A DNA stretch of 32,650 nt from Cytophagaceae bacterium (GTDB lineage: Bacteria; Bacteroidota; Bacteroidia; Cytophagales; Cytophagaceae): positions 1-32,650 of the forward strand of contig JANWYS010000018.1 of assembly GCA_025054875.1 (NCBI GenBank), written 5' to 3'. Of the stretch, positions 26,557-32,650 are shown piece by piece. The notes under the pieces were generated by a model, which was given only the letters and a program-made list of their open reading frames with translations, made no database searches and was not told the DNA's origin. Position 1 is the first letter of the stretch. Each line of letters opens with the position of its first letter. A program made the position numbers and the translations under genes.

Positions 26557-28627
26557 ATTCGACTCTACGGTTAAGTTTACGAGTTTCGGGATTGCTGTTG
26601 TCTGCGATAGGGTTTTCACCACCATATCCTTTTCCGGTGATGCGCCTGGCGGATATTCCTTTGGAGATTAAATAATTTTTTACGGCTTTTACGCGGTCTT
26701 CAGAGAGTTGCAGGTTCATTTTTTTATCACCTACATTGTCGGTATATCCGCGTAGTTCAATTTCCATGGTAGGGTTGTTTTTAAGAATTTCAACCAATCG
26801 GTTAAGTTCAGGATAAGACGTTTCCAGAAGTTCGGCTTTACTTTGTGCAAAAAACACGTTGTTAAGCTTTATATGTTGGCCTACTTCTATGGGAGCTAAG
26901 TAGAGATTGCGTTCAAGTTCTTTGTATTCTTGTTCGATGGTGAGGTCTAAGTTTTCGTTAATGGTTATGTATCCTTGTTTTTCGGCACGGTATCCGTAGA
27001 GTTGTCCGTAAGGGAGGACGATTTGATATTCACCGGTTACGGGGTGAGAGCGAGCTGTACCTATGAGAGAGCCGTCAGAAAGTTTTTCAAAAGTGATAAG
27101 AACTTCCATAGGTTCGTTGGTTTTACTGTTCAATGTTTTTCCTTTTACCAACACAACAGGTTTGGGTTTGTTATCTTTGTTAAGTTTTACCCGATAGATG
27201 TCGGCATCATTTTCAGTGCCCAGATCAGAGTTGTAATACGCATATTCCCCTTTAGCGTCAACGACGTAGTATGCATCCCAACCTTTTGTGTTGATGATGG
27301 GGCCAAGGTTTTCGGGTTCAGACCAATTAGTCCATGTATCGTCGAGGCGCCGTGTCACGAAAATGTCTTTGCCTCCATATCCGGCTTTCCCATCGGTAGA
27401 GTAATACAGAGTCACATTGTCGGCAGCAAGTTTAGGAGAGAAGTCGCCGCCAAGAGTATTTACCGTGTTTCCCAGGTTTTTAGGTTCTGACCATGTGCTG
27501 TCGGGTTGCAGGAAACATACATATAAATCGGAACTTCCGCCTGAATCATCTCTGCGCATAGAGAGTACGATAGTGCGTCCGTCTGAGGATAGGGAGCTTT
27601 CTGAGTAGATGCTTTTGTTATAACCATTCCTTATATTCATACTCCGTGGCGTGCTCCATCCGTTTTTTGTACGGTGGCTTACCCAAAATTTCATGAAGTT
27701 GGTGGGAGTACAGTTGGTGTCGGCCATAAGTATTGTATTATTGTCAGGACTAATGGCAATGATGTCGTTGTTGCTTTTATTATTTATGGGTGGCGGCATT
27801 TTTTTGAGAGGCCCCCATTCGTTTCCGTTTTTTTCGGATACGTATATATCATCACAGCCGTATTTGTCGCTGTAATGTTCGGTTTCGTGTTTGCATATAA
27901 ACATATAGTTACCGTCGGCTGAGAGCACCATGCCTACTCCGGTGTTACCTTGGTTTATGTTGGGGCCTAATCGTTCAGGTTTGTTTGTTTGAGAATAGTT
28001 TTTAATCAGGTTGATACCGTTGTTTTGTTGATATACAGCGAAACGGTCTATGGAGATGTTAGCATTTTTTGAAAGATTTATACCTACAGTGTTGCCGGGA
28101 ATTTTTAAGTTTTCTTTTCTGTAGACCTCAAGGGAGTTTATGAAAAATGAAGATACGTTGTTTTTGTATTCAAACCTGAGGGTTATTTTTTTTTTCAAAT
28201 CAACAAAATTAGCGGAGCTATAGTCTTTGTATACGATTACTTTATTATCTATCCTTCCTGAAATGTCGTATTGTTTTGTGCTGTAAAAATATAGCCCGAA
28301 AAAATTTTCATGGTTCATATAAGATATCAGGCTCACGTGTGTATTCTCTTTGTCAGCATTGTTGAATTTGAAAATAAGTTCAAAAGAAAAATCTTTGCGT
28401 AGGTCTATGGGTAATGTTTCGGTAAGGAATATTCCGTTTTTGGTATATATATGGTAAGCTCCGTCTGCAATGTAAGCTGTGCGGTAATCAGATTTTCCTT
28501 GCCACCATCCTTTAGAGTCGTCATCAAATTCGTCATAGTACAACGTATTGCTTTGGGAGAAGGAATGACAAATGGTTAATAAGTGCAGTGCAAAAATGAC
28601 CCTTAATTTGTGGCAATGTCTATACAT
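26537..28627 (-). CDS. OmpA-family outer-membrane protein with PD40 propeller repeats
   Basis: The 696-residue protein has a signal peptide (about 25 residues, ending SFSQS) without a lipobox cysteine. An N-terminal beta-sandwich domain follows (about 30-205, YDEFDDDSKGWWQ), then PD40-type WD40-like repeats (VLSADGNYMFI, DIYVSEKNGNEW, GKDIFVTRR), a carboxypeptidase-regulatory-like domain near 490-570 (VKGKTLNSKTNEPMEVLI) and a C-terminal OmpA domain that binds peptidoglycan (IELRGYTDNVGDKKMNLQLS, NRRVEFVI). This resembles the wall-anchored OmpA/PD40 proteins of Bacteroidota, some of which act in gliding or type IX secretion. It lacks the N-terminal TPR of PorE, so I do not assign that role. 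Confidence 0.9.
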   Translation of the reverse strand: MYRHCHKLRVIFALHLLTICHSFSQSNTLYYDEFDDDSKGWWQGKSDYRTAYIADGAYHIYTKNGIFLTETLPIDLRKDFSFELIFKFNNADKENTHVSLISYMNHENFFGLYFYSTKQYDISGRIDNKVIVYKDYSSANFVDLKKKITLRFEYKNNVSSFFINSLEVYRKENLKIPGNTVGINLSKNANISIDRFAVYQQNNGINLIKNYSQTNKPERLGPNINQGNTGVGMVLSADGNYMFICKHETEHYSDKYGCDDIYVSEKNGNEWGPLKKMPPPINNKSNNDIIAISPDNNTILMADTNCTPTNFMKFWVSHRTKNGWSTPRSMNIRNGYNKSIYSESSLSSDGRTIVLSMRRDDSGGSSDLYVCFLQPDSTWSEPKNLGNTVNTLGGDFSPKLAADNVTLYYSTDGKAGYGGKDIFVTRRLDDTWTNWSEPENLGPIINTKGWDAYYVVDAKGEYAYYNSDLGTENDADIYRVKLNKDNKPKPVVLVKGKTLNSKTNEPMEVLITFEKLSDGSLIGTARSHPVTGEYQIVLPYGQLYGYRAEKQGYITINENLDLTIEQEYKELERNLYLAPIEVGQHIKLNNVFFAQSKAELLETSYPELNRLVEILKNNPTMEIELRGYTDNVGDKKMNLQLSEDRVKAVKNYLISKGISARRITGKGYGGENPIADNSNPETRKLNRRVEFVIIRQ

Positions 28628-28692
28628 AAATTAGTTATCGGCTAAGTTTATCTTTTCTTTATATACAAAATAATCAGAGTTGAGGACAAATA

Positions 28693-28716
28693 AAAAAAGC
28701 GCATGAGCGCTTTTTA
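28693..28716. terminator. Bidirectional intrinsic terminator
   Basis: AGCGC (28698-28702) pairs with GCGCT (28707-28711) across an ATGA loop, flanked by A and T runs that extend the stem to about nine pairs. It lies downstream of the SGNH hydrolase gene, separating it from the OmpA gene on the same strand. Confidence 0.8.
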
Positions 28717-28742
28717 AATGTAGTTGGATGGTGTTGTAATTA

Positions 28743-29495
28743 TTAATGCCTGTGTGATTCTAATGCTTTGATTACTGTGGGATACATGCGCTCTACCCAG
28801 AGTTTGTACATTTTACCGGAGGGATGCAATCCATCTGGGCAAATCAAAGTAGGGTCTGTTGCGGCTTTTCTGGATATGTCGGTAATGTCTACGAAGTGGC
28901 ATCCCGCAGCGATAGTTTCTTTTTTGCACACTGCGTTGAACTTACCAAGATTAGCTTCCAATTCGGCCAGAGCAGTTTTGCCCTCTTCTAGTTGGGCGTT
29001 GTATTTTTTGATAGCAAAAGGCGTTACGCTCCAATCGGGTATGGAGAGCACAAACACACGGCCCGGCCGGTTTCCGGAGAGAAGTATGGCTTTTTTCAGC
29101 AAATTTCTGAAATCTGTGGTGTATTGCGATACAGAATGTTTCTGAAATTCATCGTTTACTCCAATTTGAATAGAGATTAAGTCATAGTGTTTGGAAAATT
29201 CCTCCTCTTCAAGCCTCTTGAGAAGTTGAGCGGTAGTCCAGCCGTTAGAGGCCACAAAATACGGGTAGTTTATGTGGAGGGAATGATTTCTCAGAGCGTT
29301 TTCTAATAGCACAGGCCAACGTTCGGTTTCATCAACTCCTTCGCCAATCGTATAAGAATCGCCCATAGCCATATATGTATGTTTGTGGCTGGACGAAACT
29401 TGAGGCTCTACGCATGTTTTAGGCTTAAAAGAAAGCAGAACAATCAAGATGACAGTTATACCGGTTGTTTTTAAGCAATGCATTATATTATTCAT
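28743..29495 (-). CDS. SGNH/GDSL-family hydrolase, probably exported
   Basis: The 250-residue protein has the SGNH blocks: Ser47 in GDSYTIGEG, a glycine near SNGWT, Asn114 in IQIGVND and Asp221/His224 in DGLHPSG. An N-terminal hydrophobic segment (ITVILIVLLSFKP) can serve as a signal peptide, with a cysteine at residue 28 that might be lipidated. These enzymes are esterases or lipases acting on lipids, acyl groups or polysaccharide acetyl groups; the substrate is unknown. The gene stands alone between the bidirectional terminator and a long intergenic region. Confidence 0.9.
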   Translation of the reverse strand: MNNIMHCLKTTGITVILIVLLSFKPKTCVEPQVSSSHKHTYMAMGDSYTIGEGVDETERWPVLLENALRNHSLHINYPYFVASNGWTTAQLLKRLEEEEFSKHYDLISIQIGVNDEFQKHSVSQYTTDFRNLLKKAILLSGNRPGRVFVLSIPDWSVTPFAIKKYNAQLEEGKTALAELEANLGKFNAVCKKETIAAGCHFVDITDISRKAATDPTLICPDGLHPSGKMYKLWVERMYPTVIKALESHRH

Positions 29496-29819
29496 AACAA
29501 TTCAAATGTTTAATTTCCTAAACATAATCTTAACAATAATAAAGCCAAAATGCTAAAGATTTTTTTAAAAAACAGTTTTTCTTAACCGAATTCACGGTAA
29601 ACCATTACTTGTGTCTTATGTAACTAACCTGGTTACATAAGATATTTCTATCTGACTGAAGATTTATTCATGCAATTCATGCAAGATGAAGTGCACACTT
29701 AATCTCAAACTAATGTTTTGTAAACTATAATAAGACTCTGATGAAACGTATTTCATAAGTTAGTTCGTTACGTTATGTATAGATTTTTACTTGTAAGCAA
29801 AGCCTGATATGGACTTAAC
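29496..29819. other. Intergenic stretch upstream of the SGNH gene
   Basis: No gene is seen. The stretch is AT-rich and contains the inverted repeat at 29614-29642, then a direct repeat of ATTCATGCA near 29667-29685. The SGNH promoter must lie in the left part, but I could not fix it. Confidence 0.4.
29614..29642. promoter_or_regulatory. 11-bp perfect inverted repeat, candidate operator
   Basis: TCTTATGTAAC and GTTACATAAGA are exact reverse complements, 7 nt apart. The centre-to-centre arm spacing of 18 nt fits binding by a dimeric regulator, and no T tract follows, so a terminator is less likely. It lies about 120 bp upstream of the SGNH gene start. Confidence 0.5.
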
Positions 29820-30130
29820 CCGGATTACGCATTAGAAAAAAAATAAGAGTTAGGCTCTGAGTTTTGCCGTGAAAGGGAGTCATTGGCATACGACGATTGG
29901 GTAGTCTTTGTCTTTTCTAAAAGATTTGGGCAACATGCCGACCTTTTGGAGTGCGGTATACGGGTTTCTTCGGAGGTTTACATCTCCTTATGGAGCTGAA
30001 AAATTTCGAGAGGACCTGCGCGAGGGATGGGAGCCATGGCCTGCAAGGCCAGTGCGAAGCTTTAGCGGAGCACCGAAGCGACAGCGGAGTGGCGGACAGC
30101 CCGGCCCCACAGGGGCGCGCCCAAAATAAA
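29820..30130 (+). repeat. Intergenic repeat family, copy 2
   Basis: It carries the left block (GATTACGCATTAG with an A tract), GACGATTGGGTA (29892-29903), the core starting CTTCGGAGGTTTACAT (29968-30029) and then a GC-rich tail (30051-30130) with AGTGCGAAGCTTTAGCGGAG and a GCCC/GGGC-type hairpin. The tail recurs inverted at 32570-32650. The core and left block are shared with the copy at 18590-18875. From memory, GCGAGGGAT-containing elements are common between genes in Bacteroidota; their function is unclear. Confidence 0.75.
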
Positions 30131-30371
30131 AAAAAATTCTCTACACTTTTTCCGCCAATGTGGAATCCGAGTTTAATAAACTTCCTCTTAGGATATCCCG
30201 GCAGCGGGTAAAATACATCATCATGCAATCATTATAAGTGCCTGTGTGGGTTTTCACTATTGTGAAATCTATTGGTAATTTTGAATGTTTGTTTGAATAC
30301 ATATTTGATTTCTGTTTTGTGACATAGGAACTTTATTCATTGACATCACATTATCTTATCAAATGATGTTG

Positions 30372-30379
30372 TAATTTTG
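30372..30379 (+). promoter_or_regulatory. Predicted -7 promoter element of ispG
   Basis: TAATTTTG is an exact TAnnTTTG match ending 23 nt before the GTG at 30403. It supports that GTG as the start, because transcription should begin about 15 nt before it. The -33 element is not clear. Confidence 0.55.
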
Positions 30380-30402
30380 AGCAAATAAATTCAGTACACA
30401 TC

Positions 30403-32376
30403 GTGAGCACATTATACACAGCAAGCCTAACCGAATATAAGCGCCGCCAGACACGGGAAGTTAAAATAGGAGATGTGCCGCTCGGAGCGCATCACCCTAT
30501 ACGCGTGCAGTCTATGACCACTGTAGATACCATGGATACGGAGGGAAGCGTAGCTCAGTGCATACGCATGATTGAGGCCGGATGTGAATATATACGCATC
30601 ACCGCGCCGAGTATTAAAGAGGCTGCAAATTTGGAAAATATTAAAAAAGAACTTCGTAAAAGAGGATATCATACGCCGCTGATAGCCGACATTCACTTTA
30701 CGCCCAACGCAGCGGAGCTGGCAGCACGTATAGTTGAGAAGGTACGCATAAATCCGGGCAACTATGCCGACAAGAAAAAATTTGAAACCATAGAATATAC
30801 CGACAGCAGCTATGCTGCTGAGTTAGAACGCATACGCGAACGCTTCATACCTTTGGTAAAAATATGTAAAGAATATGGCACAGCTATGCGCATAGGCACT
30901 AACCATGGTTCGCTCTCTGACCGTATACTGAGCCGATATGGCGATACTCCTTTGGGTATGGTAGAGTCGGCTCTGGAATTTATACGCATATGTGAAGAGT
31001 TTAATTACTACGACCTGGTCATATCCATGAAAGCCAGCAACACTCAGGTAATGGTGCAAGCCTACCGACTGCTGGTACAAAAACTTCAAGAAGAGAAGTT
31101 GCAACCATACCCTTTGCATTTGGGTGTAACAGAGGCCGGCGAAGGAGAAGATGGGCGCATAAAGTCGGCCGTAGGCATAGGCACGTTATTGGAAGATGGC
31201 CTGGGCGATACCATTCGAGTGTCTCTTACTGAAGACCCGGAATTTGAAATCCCTGTGGCTAAAGCGCTTGTCGAGCGCTACACAAACCGAGCAGAACATA
31301 AACCCATAAAACCCATTGAACATTATCCGATCAATCCTTTTCAATACAGTCGCAGGCAAACCATCGAAGTAGGCAACATCGGTGCTCATAATGTACCTCG
31401 TGTTATCGCTGATTTCAGCCTTGTGCAAGAACTGCAAATGCAAGACTTGAAACACATAGGGCATTTCTACCTGCCCCTGCCTGACAAATGGAGCATGAAC
31501 GACCTGGGAAGCGACTATATCTACACCGGTAACACGCCTTGCCCCTTTATGCTACCCAACGGCTTGCGTGAAATAATTAATTATAAAATATGGAAAACCC
31601 ATAAGGATAAAACCAATACATATCCCTTGTATGAAGGAGATGAACTCTTGCAAGCCGATGAGAAACATCCTGTGCTCAACTTTGTGCGGGTAAACTATAA
31701 ATACATGACCGATGATTTTTTCAATTTGCTCCGCAACGAAAACACGATTGTACTTATTTTTCATACTGCCAATTCTCATGCCATGGCGGCTCTGCGCAGA
31801 TTGTTTGTGTTTCTCTACGAAAACAACCTTAAAACCCCCGTCATCATTGAGCGGGCTTATGAATGCATCCCCGAAGATAAACTACAACTCTACGCAGCTA
31901 CAGACTGCGGAGGTTTACTTGTAGACGGATTGGGAGATGGTATATTCCTCTCAACTAAAAATTATTTTCCAAATGATAAAGACGCTCAGCTAAATCATCT
32001 AAAAACGCTAAACAATCTATCCTTTGGCATATTACAAGCTGCACGCGTACGCATGTCCAAGACCGAATACATATCATGTCCATCTTGCGGCCGTACCCTT
32101 TTTGACTTGCAGGAAACCACAGCCATGATCCGAAAGCGTACCGACCATTTGAAAGGTATTAAAATCGGCATCATGGGATGCATCGTAAACGGACCGGGAG
32201 AAATGGCTGATGCCGACTATGGATATGTAGGCGTTGGTAAAGACAAGATAGCCCTCTACCGTGGACAAAATGTGGTGAAACGCTCGGTGCCCTCTGCCAA
32301 TGCGGTTGATGAACTTATAGAGCTCATCAAAGAAGATGGAAACTGGATAGACCCCCCTAAGCAAGAAAATATTTGA
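30403..32376 (+). CDS. ispG: (E)-4-hydroxy-3-methylbut-2-enyl-diphosphate synthase, large form
   Basis: IspG converts methylerythritol cyclodiphosphate to HMBPP in the MEP isoprenoid pathway with a [4Fe-4S] cluster. The 657-residue protein is the large form known from Bacteroidota, Chlamydiae and plants, in which an extra domain lies between the TIM barrel and the reductase-like domain. The barrel is recognisable from IRVQSMTTVDTMDTEG and ADIHFTP; the inserted domain spans roughly 300-540. The cluster cysteines are in CPSCGRTLFDLQE (about 558-561) and GCIVNGPGE (about 592). The start is a GTG at 30403, supported by a -7 element at a fitting distance. Inverted copies of an intergenic repeat flank the gene. 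Confidence 0.96.
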   Translation: MSTLYTASLTEYKRRQTREVKIGDVPLGAHHPIRVQSMTTVDTMDTEGSVAQCIRMIEAGCEYIRITAPSIKEAANLENIKKELRKRGYHTPLIADIHFTPNAAELAARIVEKVRINPGNYADKKKFETIEYTDSSYAAELERIRERFIPLVKICKEYGTAMRIGTNHGSLSDRILSRYGDTPLGMVESALEFIRICEEFNYYDLVISMKASNTQVMVQAYRLLVQKLQEEKLQPYPLHLGVTEAGEGEDGRIKSAVGIGTLLEDGLGDTIRVSLTEDPEFEIPVAKALVERYTNRAEHKPIKPIEHYPINPFQYSRRQTIEVGNIGAHNVPRVIADFSLVQELQMQDLKHIGHFYLPLPDKWSMNDLGSDYIYTGNTPCPFMLPNGLREIINYKIWKTHKDKTNTYPLYEGDELLQADEKHPVLNFVRVNYKYMTDDFFNLLRNENTIVLIFHTANSHAMAALRRLFVFLYENNLKTPVIIERAYECIPEDKLQLYAATDCGGLLVDGLGDGIFLSTKNYFPNDKDAQLNHLKTLNNLSFGILQAARVRMSKTEYISCPSCGRTLFDLQETTAMIRKRTDHLKGIKIGIMGCIVNGPGEMADADYGYVGVGKDKIALYRGQNVVKRSVPSANAVDELIELIKEDGNWIDPPKQENI

Positions 32377-32564
32377 TAAAAATAAGAGTGCTACTTGCAG
32401 ATAATAGTCGCCATGCAGTGAATTCACAAAAATACCGTGCATTAAATCTTTTACAAGTTCTGAGAAACTCAACAGAGTTATCACTGCGAAGCCTGAATTA
32501 TTCTAAAATCATTAGATATAACGACTTTGTGTCAAGTCCAGATTCAGCATTAATGGAAAAGTGA
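32373..32564 (+). CDS. Possible 63-residue ORF overlapping the ispG end
   Basis: It would start at a TTG overlapping the ispG stop codon by 4 nt and end at 32562-32564. The start reads KIRVLLADNSRHAVNSQKYR and the rest is serine- and leucine-rich. No family is recognised, TTG starts are rare and no other support exists, so this may be chance. Confidence 0.2.
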   Translation: MIKIRVLLADNSRHAVNSQKYRALNLLQVLRNSTELSLRSLNYSKIIRYNDFVSSPDSALMEK

Positions 32565-32569
32565 GATGA

Positions 32570-32650
32570 AATTTTTTCGGGCGCGCCCCTTCGGGGCCGG
32601 GCTGTTCGCCACTCCGCTCTCGCTTCGGTGCTCCGCTAAAGCTCCGCACT
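32570..32650 (-). repeat. Intergenic repeat family, copy 3, cut by the window edge
   Basis: Read on the minus strand from 32650 it begins AGTGCGGAGCTTTAGCGGAG and matches 30051-30130 over about 80 nt with some seven differences, including the GGGGCGCGCCC segment. It is inverted relative to copy 2 and continues beyond the window, so the core block is not visible. Confidence 0.8.

Noticed and set aside
26537-28627. Assignment of the OmpA/PD40 protein as the type IX secretion component PorE.
   Set aside because: The N-terminal TPR and lipobox cysteine expected for PorE are missing; a beta-sandwich is there instead.
29908-30228. Overlapping 70-100 codon frames on both strands, arginine- and proline-rich.
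   Set aside because: They lie in the non-coding repeat family, whose copies differ by an indel that would shift the frame.

Overview
The window looks like chromosomal DNA from a Bacteroidota bacterium, seen mostly in its assembled or metagenomic context. The pointers are TAnnTTTG-type -7 promoter elements just upstream of several genes, a type II-C CRISPR system, a DUF2723/TMEM260-like membrane glycosyltransferase, the enlarged IspG typical of this phylum, an OmpA/PD40 outer-membrane protein and a TlpA lipoprotein. Nothing seen places it below the phylum. No tRNA or rRNA gene was seen.

Left end (1-8080): a type II-C CRISPR-Cas locus reading right to left: cas9 (intact RuvC and HNH residues), then about 830 bp holding a tracrRNA on the opposite strand, then an AAA ATPase of the DUF4143 type, then cas1 and cas2. 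The ATPase stops 4 nt before the cas1 start, so it interrupts the usual cas9-cas1-cas2 order and probably shares a transcript with the adaptation genes. Two 40-bp palindromes of the same sequence family lie in this gap, one of them 4 bp in front of the ATPase start codon. No CRISPR array is visible. One repeat-like sequence abuts the cas2 stop, and it matches the tracrRNA anti-repeat over 11 nt. Beyond it the DNA changes to coding fragments and a P-loop ATPase gene cut by the window edge, which may be phage-derived.

Middle (8504-18304): a TMEM260-like O-glycosyltransferase overlapping a 2-oxoglutarate/Fe(II) dioxygenase; a stand-alone HSDR_N-type nuclease domain protein; an S8 subtilase overlapping a GT4 glycosyltransferase; an Xaa-Pro aminopeptidase; and a secreted TPR plus leucine-rich-repeat protein.

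Right part (18305-32650): central-metabolism genes separated by repeat-rich intergenic DNA. These are aroE, class II fructose-bisphosphate aldolase, a pgm / membrane protein / tyrA-like cluster, a three-gene cluster with a TlpA lipoprotein, an OmpA/PD40 protein, an SGNH hydrolase and ispG. A family of non-coding intergenic repeats occurs at 18590-18875, 29820-30130 and 32570-32650. The last two copies face each other around ispG. A separate MITE-like structure with roughly 100-bp inverted ends and nested GC-rich hairpins lies at 18690-19103.
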